A DNA stretch of 64,000 bases from contig OZ022238.1 in the NCBI GenBank assembly GCA_963978895.1, positions 42,713,155 to 42,777,154 of the forward strand, read 5' to 3'. Below, piece after piece: positions 24,674-37,006 of the stretch (position 1 is the first letter of the stretch; the number at the start of each line of letters is the position of its first letter). This DNA is from Erpobdella octoculata. Its lineage: Eukaryota > Annelida > Clitellata > Hirudinida > Erpobdellidae. Below the pieces are notes generated by a model. That model ran no database searches. It worked only from the letters and a program-made list of their open reading frames with translations, and had not been told where the DNA came from. A program made the translations under genes and the position numbers.

Positions 24674-25123
24674 TTTAAAAACAAAAATACAGTTTAGATA
24701 TATAAATATCTAATTCTTAAGTGCTTGTCGGAAAAAGAAAAATATTTTTTTTAAAACAAAGATTAAAATTATTTTATTATTTTTTAGTTGACATTAACCC
24801 TAACTAATTTAGTTTAAAATTAGTGTTGAATTAGCCATCGTCATAAGAACAGCAGTTAATGATAAGCCCTGTCTCTTTTCTCAATAGGTTGTTTTTATAA
24901 AATATGTTAGTAGCAAAATCTTTTTCAGCAAATTAATTTAAAAGTTATATTGGACAATATATTTTTGTAAAATATTATTCTCCGCTTACCCGGTTTTTTG
25001 GCTTAAATTTACTGTTTAATTAACAAAAAAATTACAAGTGAATTTATTATAACAAAACTTTGAAAATTTAAATACTATCAATTTAATTTTAGTGCATATA
25101 AATTTACATAAATCTATTATTAC

Positions 25124-25129
<6 letters not shown>
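24674..25129. other. Unassigned AT-rich interval upstream of LRR gene
   Basis: The first 80 bp resemble the sequence upstream of the paralog at 58411 (both contain tttaaaaacaaaaat and a tatataaata stretch), so the 5' flank was duplicated too. Nothing else is recognised. Confidence 0.4.

Positions 25130-25216
<87 letters not shown>
25130..25216. repeat. (AT)n array at Penelope-like end
   Basis: A pure AT array follows the end of the coding trace (...LKEQLVPNYLN on the minus strand). Confidence 0.95.
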
Positions 25217-25221
<5 letters not shown>

Positions 25222-25382
25222 ATAATTAGGAACAAGCTGTTCTTTCAGACACGCTTTATTAAAGACTATGGCCCATTTCTTTTTACAAACTTTTTCTATC
25301 AACTGTGAAACTTTTCGAAAATCGGAAATACCAAGACACTTTTGAACGAACTGGTATATATTTTTACTAATGTTTTGGTCAT

Positions 25383-25427
25383 GAGCTGACCTGCAGGTGT
25401 CGGCATTATTAGCCATCATCAGAACTT
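25383..25427 (-). ncRNA. Decayed hammerhead motif
   Basis: On the minus strand the core is CTGATGA, one extra T, stem II GGC/GCC, then GACA instead of GAAA. Stem III is ACCT/AGGT and the cleavage triplet is GTC. Stem I is AGTT/AGCT with one G-T pair. The A14-to-C change should abolish activity. Confidence 0.6.
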
Positions 25428-25439
25428 ATAAAAGTAATT

Positions 25440-25765
25440 TAAAATTACAGCTACAACGAAAATATATAAAGTGGTGTGGCGAGACATATCAGATATGTTT
25501 ACACATCAATCGAGGTCAAAGTACAAAGAAGACTAAAAGCAAAATATGAAAACCGTTAAAAAACAACCAAATAAAAAAAATAAGAAAAATAAAAAATTAC
25601 ATGTGCTAAACTTATACAACTAAATTAAGTAGTAAAATATAACTTTTAAAAGAGAATTACTAATAAAAGCAAGGAGGTAAAATAATAAAATAAAAATTTA
25701 AAGCTGCAATTCAAAGATAATAGGATATCGATAAAATTGAGAGTTTAATTAAAAGTTGAAAATGA
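25440..25765 (-). other. Non-coding segment between tail ORF and hammerhead
   Basis: This AT-rich interval of about 325 bp lies between the stop codon of the tail ORF and the hammerhead. Equivalent gaps at the other loci are shorter (about 250 bp at 61.9 kb, about 175 bp at 63.2 kb). Confidence 0.5.
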
Positions 25766-26825
25766 TCAACGTCTACGTATAGTAATATTGCAGTTATCGA
25801 TCAAATGCGGACACATCGCATCGGTCCCATCACCATCACGCAGGTCAGCAGTCTCGAGGCCTCGAGGAGGTTGGCTCATGGCTGACAAACCGGTGGAGCT
25901 CTGCTCGACCGCGTCCAACGCTTCAATATGGTTGGTAGATGGAGGAAAGGAAACAGGACCACAAACTGGGCCGTTGTCGTATTGGTCGCAAGGATGATCA
26001 TAACTGTGATAAGATACATTTGTAGTCTTGGTTGGCGAACTCCTAGTACGGAGTTCAAATAAATCAGAAAAGGAGAGGCGAGGTGTGACAAAAGGAGAAT
26101 GCGGGAAAACAGTGAATAGCGGGGTCCTTGGGATATCGGCAGGGTACAGTTCGGTTGCGTTTGAAACCTCGATACAGTTGGTAGGGTCTATTGCGTTGGC
26201 AGCGTCTATTGCGTTGGCGGACAAAGGAGAGAAAACTCGACGAGAAATGGAGCCGTTGTCGTACTGGTCACAAGGATGGTCATAACTGTAATGGGAAACA
26301 CCTGTAGTTTTGGTTGCCGAACTCCTAGTACGGAGTACAGATAAATCTAAGAGCGAGACACGAGGTGTGACAAAGGGAGAAAGCGGGAGAACAGTCAATG
26401 GTGAGGCCTGTGGCATATCACCATTCACCGGGTCCGAAGAAGGCCGGCAGATGGCAGACGGATCGATAAAGCACTGTTCGATCAAACGCACAGCCTTGAT
26501 GCAACTGGTATCACACACAGAACTGGCAGACGGAGGACCGGTAGGCCGATCACAGTTTGGCAAACCACCAATTTCAATAAGGTTAGCATGGTTCATTGCG
26601 CCGGTGGACGGAGCACAGGAAACCGGATCACAACGTGGACTCTTGCTTAGCCTGTCAAGTGTATGATCGTTCAATATGCAAGAGTTGGGGACCACAGCGG
26701 ATGACGAGCCCTGCGGCACACCAACACTGTGGCACTGCAAGTGGTGCCTATTGTTGAATAGTTTAAGGGTCCGTCCAAAATGGTCATCTTGGACGTTTAG
26801 TATTGGTTTATCCCGGACAATATAG
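25766..26825 (-). CDS. C-terminal tail ORF of Penelope-like element
   Basis: The frame is open from the (AT)n boundary to the stop at 25766. After the GIY-YIG-like end the protein is Ser/Pro/Asp-rich with little predicted structure. It contains two copies of a unit of about 75-100 residues, recognisable by SPFVTPR, RTRSS, TKTT and SYDHPCDQYDNG. It ends NCNITIRRR, similar to the end NENITVRRKRR of the ORF at 61644-61907, which also precedes a hammerhead. I infer that it is a variable C-terminal extension of the element's protein. The role is unknown. Confidence 0.5.
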
Positions 26826-26827
26826 AA

Positions 26828-27715
<888 letters not shown>

Positions 27716-27793
<78 letters not shown>
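27716..27793. repeat. (AT)n array
   Basis: The AT array lies between the hAT element and the third mariner-type MITE. Confidence 0.95.
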
Positions 27794-27796
<3 letters not shown>

Positions 27797-28170
27797 GGTG
27801 GGCCAGAAAAGTGAGACCCAACTCCGCCTTGCTTTTGCAAGCCAGTCCCAAGCCTGGAGAAAGGAGGAGGGAAAAGTTAGAAGGATCAAATTATGATTCA
27901 CGACAGGAAGTACTTAGGTTTTTCCAACATACAGACATTTCAGTCTTAAAACACCTTGTGTAGAGGACTATAAACTATTATAAAAAAAAAAAAAAAAAAA
28001 AAGTGAGACGATTTCATACAATCGAATATAATTATCTCAAATTTAGACAAAATATTTCCAAATAAAGTGTTACAATATTGCATTGTTAGCGGAAATACAT
28101 GTGTTTGGAAATTTTCAAATCAATTGAAGTTGTAGAAATAGTCTAAATTTTGATTACAAAAACTTCTCTG
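27794..28170 (-). mobile_element. Mariner/Tc1-type MITE, copy 3, with insertion
   Basis: The left terminal repeat CAGGGTGGGCCAGAAAAGTGA is followed at 27816-27980 by repeat D and a run of 20 A. The MITE body then resumes in reverse (tttcatacaatcgaatataa). The right terminal repeat is not found. Repeat D ending in poly-A suggests a retroposed insertion. Confidence 0.6.
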
Positions 28171-29059
28171 GTTACCTTTTATTGTTAGACCTGCAGATTT
28201 GTTATTGTTAGACCTAAAAACCTTTTCAATTTTATCAGTCATCCTCAGGGTCGAAAAATGACTGATAAAGTTGAAACGGTCTCATGCCGCGCCGAAAAGT
28301 CCTCAGCAAAAAATTTGATAATTTTTATGCAAGTCTGTTCACCACGCTCTAGGGATTATGGGATTAGAAAATTTGTCAATTCTGGTATTTCGGAGTTTCG
28401 GAACTGAGATTGCGTTTCCTGACCAAGACATATACGCTATTTGAACATAAAAACTTTGTAATCAATTATTTCTGTAAAATAACCATTTAATAAATGAAAT
28501 CAATTTTATTTCTCACCAGATAGTCATAAAAAAAATAACGTATTGCAAAATAGGTTTTTCCACATAGATTAGCTGATAGTTCACTTATTGACGCTCTGTT
28601 TAAAACCTCAAGAGACTTTACACCATAGTTCTGAAACATTCTTCTACTTCTAGCTAAATGCTCGAGTTTAAATTACTTTTTAGTTAAAAACGTGTGGGTT
28701 TGTATTTTTTTAATTCAGTAAATTACCAGATTTGGCTGTTTGACATTTTTCTGACTTAAAAACATCACTGTTTTCTGATTCACATAATCTTTGATAACGT
28801 GGCTTCCGGGACCAAAAATGAGTGTGGAAAAACGAGTATTTTCTTGAAAACTCAAAACCTAAAGATGCAAAAACTTTGAAAATAAGCATTACAAATTTTC
28901 TTTAAAAAATAACCCCTAGACGTTTTGCATTATAGACGTTTTACCAGTTTCTTAGACGATTTGTATTTAGATGATTGAATTGGATGATTTTACCAGCGTC
29001 AGCTGGATGTGGCTTGTCGTTTTTAAATGGCTTCCTATGGTTGTTCTGTAAAATAAATC
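28171..29059. other. Unassigned interval with small inverted repeat
   Basis: 28220-28275 is an inverted repeat of about 19 bp (atgactgataaa arms) around a 15-nt spacer. It contains ctgagg on the minus strand and looks like a decayed head-to-head Penelope-like start. 28795-28850 repeats 20526-20595. No gene is seen. Confidence 0.4.
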
Positions 29060-29290
29060 TAAAGCACAAAACGTCCAGAATGCAAACCGTCCAGAGTGCG
29101 AATTGTCCAGGGATCGAAAGGTCCAAATGGCGAAACGTCAATGGTGCAATGCGTTTATTGGGCAAAGCGTTCAGAGTGCAAATTGTCCAGGAGACAAACC
29201 GTCAAGACTGCGAATCAACTAAAGACAAATCCAAGAAGCGAGTGAAACGTCCAGCTTGCAAAACGTTCAGAGGCAAAATGTCATGTTAAA
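29060..29290. repeat. Degenerate minisatellite (aacgtccagagtgc)
   Basis: About a dozen degenerate units of 16-18 bp around gtccagagtgcaaa are found. Weaker units begin near 28920 and one more lies at 29435. Open frames across it are repeat by-products. Confidence 0.75.
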
Positions 29291-29461
29291 CTAGACCCAG
29301 TCGGTTTTAAAACACACAAATCCTCAAAGCTCGGAAACGTTTTTTTTTAATGGTGGAACACGCATATTATTATTTTGTAAAGAAAATTCTAAATACTGAT
29401 TTTCAAAGTTTTCACATTTTTAGGTTTTGAGGGTGCAAACCGTTCAGGGAGCGAATTGCCA

Positions 29462-29645
29462 AGAATGTGAAATATTAAAATGCTACATTAAATTGTCAAA
29501 TATTAAAATGCTGCATTAAATTGTCAAATATTAAAATGCTGCATTAAATTGTCAAATATTAAAATGCTACATTAAATTGTCAAATATTAAAATGCTACAT
29601 TAAATTGTCAAATAATAAAATGCTACATTGGAAATTGTCAAATTT
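29462..29645. repeat. 28-bp tandem repeat
   Basis: About six units of attaaattgtcaaatatta plus aaatgctgc follow in direct tandem, with few differences. Confidence 0.9.
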
Positions 29646-29899
29646 ATCAATATTCAGCTCTATTTATAAAATTGAATAAAACCAATATATTTGAATACAA
29701 CAAATAAATGATCTTTAATCATATTAGAAAATCGACCAGATGTACAAAACCGAAATCAAAAAGAAGGTTGTAATTTTGAAAAATTCTGCGATACATGTGT
29801 TGGTAAACGATGAACTTTTGCCTATAATTTTGTTTAATTTTGAAAAAAGATCCCGCACCTAACAAGCTGTTTGTAATCCATGGAATTATTTTAAGAATA

Positions 29900-30411
29900 C
29901 AAGCGGTGTACCCGGCGTTGTGTAGTGTTTTTAGAGGTCTTTCTATCGTTTTTCTCTCTTGCTCCTTGTTTCTTTCCCGCTTGCTTTTCCGCTCCCGGTC
30001 GCTTTCCCGTTCCCGGTTGCTCTCCCGTTCCGGGTCACTTTCCCAATCCCAGTCGCTTTCCCGATCCCGGACGCTTTCTCGCTCCCGGTCGCTTTCCCGC
30101 TTGCTTGATTTCCTGTTCCCGGTCGCTTTCCCTTTCCCGCTCGTTCTTTCGCTCTCAGTTACTTTTCCGTTCCCGCTTGCTTTCCCGTTCTCGTTTCCGT
30201 TTATTTTTCAATTCCCGATTCCGATCAATTTGCCAATTTGCTCACTCTCCTGCTTCCGCTCCACTCATTTTGTGACCGATCTCATTTTTTTACAAATACC
30301 TACCCAATTGACTCTCAATGTTGTGTGAAAATTTCATTACTATCGAATAAATGGTGTAGCAATGCATAAAAGACATTCATACACACAGACAGTCACTTTT
30401 ATGTATATAGA
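29900..30411 (-). mobile_element. Helitron family A, complete but aged
   Basis: On the minus strand it starts TCTATATACATAAAA at 30411, carries the family 5' body (tttatgcattgctacacc), then cccggtcgctttcc units in reverse. It ends with the hairpin and CAAG at 29900-29903, a mutated CTAG. It is 512 bp long with no coding capacity. Confidence 0.8.
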
Positions 30412-31596
30412 TTTGGCTGTACAAGTCATTCTTGCAAATACTGTCAACATAGCGTTTAGTAACTTACCAGAAAGATTTTAAATTTTGGAATTACTGTTTA
30501 TAAACTTCTTTTTGAAATATTTGTCAGTTTTGCAAATGCTATTAAGCTTTTCCATCTCAAAGACCATATTTGAGTAAGGAACATCAAGCATTGATCCTTT
30601 TCTCCAGTGAGTGAAAACACATTTTAAAGTCTAAAAACAGTTTAAGTTGGAAGTTGCAGAATGCAGCTAATTGTATGAATTTCCTGTGTAGTGCTGTATT
30701 GACAACCACACCTTTGACGACCTAGTTGCAATGAAGTCACATGTACTTTTTAGCCAGGAATGACAATTGCGGGAAAGCGGGAGACAAGTTTCGTTTAATA
30801 ATTTGGTTGAGGAGACAGTATCGGCATTGTCGTCCCAGTAATATTTCCAAAAAATTCACTTATTCACAGCTGAAAATAAATTAATTTAATAAAACTTTAG
30901 TTTTAATGAAACAAAACTGTTTCGTCAACGGCTTGCAGAAACGTTTGCATTAATACATACTTAAAATTAAAATCAACTCTGCTTGAAGAAGTTGTATCAG
31001 CACGTTAACGGCTCATAAGCAGCTATCTTAAACTGGACGTCAAGACTTTATCTAAGCAGTTAGCAATGTTTCAATATTCAGTGGAAGAATACAAACTTGA
31101 GCAGTGCAGTTGAAGTGATTCAGGCTATTTCCGAAGATGTGCGCCGACTGTTCCCACAAGTTGAGCAGCTGATTTAGCCGGTGCTTATATGTCCAGTATC
31201 ATCCTGCAAGGCAAAGTGTTCTTTTATTACCTTACAAAAAACTTTCAAGTTTTTGGAAACTTCTGCGATATAAAATTGTCAGCTTAGCGTTCTACCCTAT
31301 AGTTTGAATAAAGTAGTTAAGGCAATACTGATTATTTAAATTACTTTAAAAGTTTTACAAATACTTTGATTAAATTATTAAATATTATTTTATGATTTTA
31401 TAAAATAAATTTGTTATAAAGGAATCAAATCAATTGATTGTTCCTAAATTTAAATTGGTTTCGTCTTCTGTGCAACTCGTGAAATTTATAAGCGCTTCCT
31501 TCCTCTTTCTTTGGTTTTGAGCGAAAGCATAGTTTCGTATAAAATTTCGGATTTAAACTATTTAAAATACGTGATTGTCCTGTTTATTATTCCGGA
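30412..31596. other. Unassigned interval upstream of gene copy 3
   Basis: No repeat family of this window is recognised. It should include the promoter of the downstream gene, but I cannot name a core element. Confidence 0.4.
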
Positions 31597-33949
31597 ATGT
31601 CAGATATACAATTGTAAGTTAATTTGTTTCTCTATATTACTTAATTAGTGAAAAAATGGCCGGGCAATGTAGCCACGTGAAGTATGCCAAGTCATTGTGA
31701 AATAGATTTGCTGGGAAAGTTTACTTTGTTATTACTTTATTAAATAGTTTGAGATTATTTACGATGCCGCTAGTTGTTTAATGCAATTTTTAATTTAGTT
31801 TCTGTTTTTATAAGAATACTGTATATTAGAAGTATAGATTGTAACTGCCCCTCTAATGCAAAAGGACGCAAGTCACCGAAATGCAATTTTGTAATAAACG
31901 TAAAACTAATCTAGGTTTTACTAGTAGTGCTGGGATATGATTCCCTTTGCCATGGATTATACAAAGAATATATGCAAATTAAAACCATTTTGTCTATAAC
32001 ATAATGTAGGTCTTGCTTTTTAATTGTAAACAATCTAATTTTAGGCCAAAAGTGGACTTGCTTCTTTTTGCTGTAGGTGGGCAGAACTGTTTCAAAAGTG
32101 AACTTGTATTAAGTTTCATTTAAAGGTTTCAGTCATGTCTAATGTTATGTTTTTTTATAATTTTTCAATGTTTCCGAATTCAAGTAATTTCTTACATTTG
32201 ATGTTCTTATTGTGTCTATAATGCTTTGTTTCTTTAGTGTTTTATTTCTAAATAATACTATCTTATTTCATGTTGTTTTTCTCACACTGGCAAAATATAA
32301 ACTATTTAATATGTTCATTTGTCCTAATTATATTTTTTCACATACAGTCCGGGAGAAAATCAGGAAAAAGACTCGCAATCGAGCATTGGAAAAGGAGAAG
32401 ATAATGCAAGTTTTATTTAATACATAGATCTAAAATGGATAGACAGGAAAATATACGTTTTCTTTATGTTTATACACATCAATTTTTAGTTTTTCTGTTT
32501 TTTATTAACGATATTCTTGTCATTATTTTAATGCATTATCCTTTATTTTTTGACAGTTTGGAGAAGGAATAAAGTTTTCTTCAGAAGAAATAAACCTTGT
32601 TCGGGCGACAGGAGCCTTAGCTCAGGAAAAAAAAATTTTAAATGCGGCAAGTCCAGAGGAAAAAAAAGTAGTAATTGCAGCTGGAGAAGATGCCCAGAAA
32701 AAAAGAATCACATTGGTGAGCGAAAATAAATTTTCATAATTATCTTCAATGGAGCAAATATTTTTAAAATTATTGCGATGCTTCAACTTTTAAATCAATT
32801 ATTTTTGGCAGCATGAAGATCATAAAAGTCTTACTCCTGAAGAGAGTACCCTTCTTCAATCGGCTGGAGCCTCAGCCCAAAACAAGAGACAAGTACCTTT
32901 AGCCAGTGAACCAATAAAAAAATTAGTGTTTGATCCTGAGGTAAAAGTAGTGTATTATTTGTTTATTATTTATTTTAACTTATTATTTTTTGTTAGATAT
33001 ATGTTTAATTATATAAATTGCAAGAAAAAGAGTTGAATAAATGTAACTAGTAATATTTTGGCCATGTTTATTCACTTATTTAATTTGATGCATTACTAAA
33101 TGTGTTAAATATAACAATAATACATTGATCAAACCAGTTCTATCATATTTTCAGAATTTTCTCAATTTGATTGGTGAAATCAAATTCTGGATAAATGAAA
33201 CCGAAAAAAAGTTGGATTCTTTTGTTAGTGGTACAAATTTAAATGAAGATGGATTGATAAAACTTACTGCCTTGGACGTAAGTAACATAGTGAATGTTTA
33301 TTCTAATATTTTGTTAAGAATATTTAAATTATTTTTCAAATCCATTGCAGATCGGTGATGCTCTTAAACTTAACAATGGGAAGGCCCTGACAGATATCAT
33401 TCAAAATTGTTTTGACTTGATAGTATCGTTAGTTTCCCTGTTTTGTTTTTGGTTTTTTTTGCTTTTATATGTGTATTTTAGTTTTTCAAAATTATATATA
33501 AAAAATTTTTGTTTTTCAGTTTGTTTAGAATAGGTGAACCTGAGAAAGAAAAAGCTAATGGATGGGCTAGTTTTGTTTTGAGGAAGTTAGTTGGAACTTA
33601 CAAACAAATAGTTGAAAGCGAGCAATTTGGAGAAGAATGCCTTCAACAACTGAAGCTTCTTGGTCCAACCATCATATATGGATTTCAATCTGTCAGAACA
33701 ATTAATAATCAAGAAAAGGGTTCAGTGAGTTTTCATTTTTAGTATTTACATATTTATTATATTTACATGCTTTATGAGTTTAATTTCTAAAGTTGTTTAT
33801 GTTGCTCTTATTATTAGCTGCTTTTATGGATGGATGAACAAGGCATCTTGAAGGTTTACCAAAGTGCAATGGTTTCACGCAGACACAACTTCACTAAAGA
33901 AGTAGATGATCTAAACAAGAAGATAAAAGATGAAGCTGGAGAGAAGTAG
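31597..33949 (+). CDS. Unrecognised spliced gene, copy 3 (fullest)
   Basis: Exons are 31597-31613 (MSDIQ plus two bases), 32348 to about 32406, 32557-32715, 32812-32940, 33155-33277, 33351-33427, 33520-33724 and 33818-33949 (TAG). Exon 1 (donor gtaagt) joins exon 2 in phase 2 to read F-PGENQEKDSQ. All later junctions keep frame. The donor of exon 2 (near gcaagttttat) is not settled. The N-terminal half holds three copies of a motif of about 27 residues: SSEEINLVRATGALAQEKK, SPEEKKVVIAAGEDAQKKR and TPEESTLLQSAGASAQNKR. The C-terminal half is helical and charged (NFLNLIGEIKFWINETEKK ... EVDDLNKKIKDEAGEK). No signal peptide or membrane span is seen. I do not recognise the family. Confidence 0.65.
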
Positions 33950-34214
33950 TGACCATCTTTCCTTCCTGTTTTTTTTGACTGCTTAGAAAATTTCCTGACT
34001 GGCTTTCTATCAACTATTAGTTAAAAAACGTTTTATTATCGATACTTTTCAAACAGAAGGAAAATGTTTATTAAAAAGCATTTGCATTTTTTTGTTAATT
34101 AATTTGAATTACTATTATTATTAAACAGTTTATAACGCAACATATGTCAATCAAATTACAGTGACAGAAAGCTTTACGATAGAGGTGTTTTTAAACGAGA
34201 TTTGAAACAATTGA
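33950..34214. other. 3' flank of gene copy 3
   Basis: The likely 3' UTR holds no recognised repeat. An aatta/attattat-rich stretch follows. No clear polyadenylation signal can be singled out. Confidence 0.35.
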
Positions 34215-35640
34215 TGGAAGACAGATTTTTTTGTTAACTCTAGAAAGCTCTGTCTGCAAAAACCGTCCTCGAGCCATCAATGTGAAGGTTATTAATTCTA
34301 CTGTTCGATCTCAGTTCTTTTGCAGACGTGCGAATCTTATGTAGATCATAAAGATAGCCTGGTTGTCGAGTGGTCAAAATTTTAAAATTTAGCAGAGCGA
34401 TTTTATATTCGACACGCTTAGTGAGTGGCAGCCAGTGCAATTGTGCAAGTACTGGGGTGATGTGTTCGGATCGTCTAGTGCCAGTTGCAATTCGTGCCAA
34501 AGAGTTCTGAATGCGTTGTAATTTTTGAAAGTTTGAGGCTGAAGTACCATAAAAGATTAAGTTGCAGTAGTCAAAACAAGAACCAATCATTGCACTCGAG
34601 ATAGATAGGGCGACGTTTTTTGAAATACGTTTTCTAATATGTCTCAGAGCTTTTGTGTGGAAGTACGCTACTTTGCAAAGGCTAAAGACAAATTTGAGCA
34701 TCTCCGACCGTGACGAAATTGAGTAGCCTTCTGACCTCTGTCGAGCTCCAGTTCCCACAACAATAGCTTCAGACTTGTTAGGATTCAGAGACAATCCATT
34801 GAGGAGAAACCAGTTGTAGACTTCAGCACAGCATTCTGACAGTAATGAAAGTGCGTTATTGTCGTTTAACGCAATATAGAGTTGAGTATCATCGGCATAT
34901 TGAGAATGGCTAACATTGAAATTAGCAATCACTTTTGCAATAGGAGCTATGTAAAGAGTGAACAACAGCGGGCCTAGGACGGATCCTTGTGGAACACCAT
35001 ACTCGCATATTGTGCATCCTGACCGCTGGTTGCCGACACAAGCAAACTGGGATCGCTTGATCAAGTAAAATTTTAACCACCGCAGAGCGTTGCCAGTTAT
35101 GCCGAAAGTGTTCTCTAACCGCTTAAGCAGCGTCTCTACATCTATGGTGTCAAATCTAGTTGGAGTAAAAGAGTTCTCGTTTTCTTGTCAGCGTTACAGT
35201 AGATGTCATTCAGTAGACGCATGATTGCCGTCTCTGTTGAACAGCCTTTGCGGTAGGCAGACTGGTAGGGGTCGTAGCCGGAAAAACGCTCAACGTGACC
35301 AACCAGCCTGGACATCTTTATTCGCTCTAGTATTTTAGAAATTGTATGCAGATTCGAAATCGGTCTGTAGTTGGCTGTGTTATCTCGGTTGAGCCCTTTC
35401 TTTTTTAGCAGCGGCGTAACAGATGCTATCTTGTATCGCATCGGAAAATTGCCCTCTTTGAACGACAGAGTGATTAACCGAACAATCAACTTATAAAAAA
35501 TGTCAGCTAATTTTTAATAACTGATGTAGGTATATTATCGATGGCGGATGACTTGGCTGGCATTAATCAGCTTGCTGACCTCTTCTACAGATGGTGGTTA
35601 AAAATTGGCTAGGGGCTAGCCGGAATAACGAACTTCAAAT
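34215..35640 (-). mobile_element. CR1-like non-LTR retrotransposon fragment
   Basis: On the minus strand, 35640-35500 has an EEV-KLI-type RT start. 35489-35142 encodes RYKIASVTPLLKKKGL, NYRPISNLHTISKILERI and STETAIMRLL. 35064-34240 encodes GVPQGSVLGPLLFTLYI, the catalytic QYADDTQLYI, FDYCNLIFYG...LQRIQNSLARI and HITPVLAQLHWLPLTKR. The two frames are split near 35070-35140, and both the endonuclease and the 3' tail are missing. It is a different lineage from the element at 9.4 kb. Confidence 0.85.
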
Positions 35641-36780
35641 TTCAGCGGATCAAGCTTTTCTGGATTTACGACATCGGTGTCAGATGGGTGTTGGACAGAA
35701 ACACTTGCTGAGCTAAGATTTTATTAATCGCTAACATTATGTTGCAAATTTTATTTGTAAAAAAACCGAAAAGTTGTCACAAAAAAAAGTTATCTGCCCC
35801 TCTGGCAGGCATCTGACGTCGTTATATCGGGAGGCTCGGTTTGGTGCAAAACGTCACGAATAACAGCCCAACGACGGCGTGGATCGTTTTCGACGTATGG
35901 GATACGTTGAAAAGGCGGATGTTTTATCTTTGCAAATAGGACGGTAATTGCGAACAAAAATTCGGCAAATTCAAGGACAACGTTTAAAATTTTTTAGAAA
36001 GATGTAAGAAATGTGACGGGCTGTGATCGTGAAGAAGTCCTAGAAAAAAAATTGTTGATGGCATTGATGCAGACTTAATGAAAAACACTGTTGTACATTT
36101 TGATAGATTTCTTTTATGGAGACCCAAGATATAGGCAGTCTGCCTACATTTAGAAACATTTAAAAACAAACCAACCAGATTGGATTAAATCCAGGCGTGA
36201 TACTTGAGATTAGGTGCCCTATTTTTTTTTTTGCCAGTTGAAATAACTCTGTAATAGCCCTATATCAGAGAGCGTCGTGAAAAAACAGTAAACAAAAGCC
36301 TGCATCAGTTCAGCTGCATCCGACTTCAGGCAAATCTTGGTAACGTCAGTACTGTCTAGTGCGTTTGAAAATAATGGTGGTTGAAAAATGCAGTTATTAA
36401 AGCAATAATGGATTTCCGGAGCTGCTCTTTGTGTTCAAACCAGGTGGTTCGTGCAATGCGGCAATCATTGCTAATCTGCAGACAATCGATGTCATGCTTC
36501 TGAAAAATTTGTTCGTTGTGATGGCATCATTGAATTTCAGCAAGACATTTGATACGGAATTGTCCATTGGTCGGATCAATTCACGCAGTGTTTCATCCAG
36601 ACGTCTTAGGAATTTGAACTTTTTCCAAAATTAAGGGACAGGTATTTTACATGCTGAGCGTAAATTTGAGTAAATTATTTTAATTTTTTCAAATTATTTA
36701 AAACCAAAATTTTAGAGTGCCAAATAGAAAAGTTAAAGTCTGTCAACGATGTTTTAATTTCTCTTGTGACAGAAGATTTG
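35641..36780. other. Unassigned, possibly decayed hAT
   Basis: Short frames such as 36431-36634 (KPGGSCNAAIIANLQTIDVM) lie just upstream of a hAT C-terminal trace. They might be the remains of the same transposase, but I see no diagnostic motif. Confidence 0.3.
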
Positions 36781-37000
36781 AGTAACGTTTTTTCTACGCC
36801 AGCATTTCTTAGTTGCATTTGCTAGCATGTCTCCTGGGAGCTTGAAATGTTGAACGATCATTTTCCGTCATGAGCAAAATTTGCAATAAATTGCGTCAAC
36901 GGCTAACGGTTGATCATTTAGATGAATTGATGTTGATATCGATAGAAGGTCCAGACGTGTTTATTAGGAAACAACTGGAAACTGGTGTTTACTTATGGTA
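36781..37000 (+). pseudogene. hAT transposase C-terminal trace
   Basis: 36870-36998 reads NKLRQRLTVDHLDELMLISI and then EGPDVF. This is typical of the very end of ZMYM/ZNF862-like hAT transposases (KLRNRL...LMxISIEGP). It is cut by the MITE at 37007. Confidence 0.55.
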
Positions 37001-37006
37001 TAAAAT

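Larger units (their letters stand above)
25217..26825 (-). mobile_element. Penelope-like element, 3' part
   Basis: Reading on the minus strand, an open frame enters from the (AT)n at 26828 as VFYIVRDKPILNVQDD. Its KPxLN phrase resembles the end of a GIY-YIG nuclease domain as found in Penelope-like proteins. The frame then runs as a 324-residue tail to 25766. A hammerhead follows at 25383-25427, then an N-terminal module (MMANNADTCRSAH... to FNKACLKEQLVPNY), and (AT)n. The order matches the 3' end of one unit joined to the start of the next, as in Penelope-like terminal repeats. The reverse transcriptase is missing. Confidence 0.65.

Noticed and set aside
28205..28300. Further active hammerhead on the minus strand near ctgagga
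   Set aside because: The CUGAGGA core is present but stem II has a mismatch and stem III does not close. It is listed only as a decayed inverted junction.
28941..29289. ORFs over the gtccagagtgc repeat
   Set aside because: The sequence is a degenerate minisatellite. No codon pattern or homology is seen.
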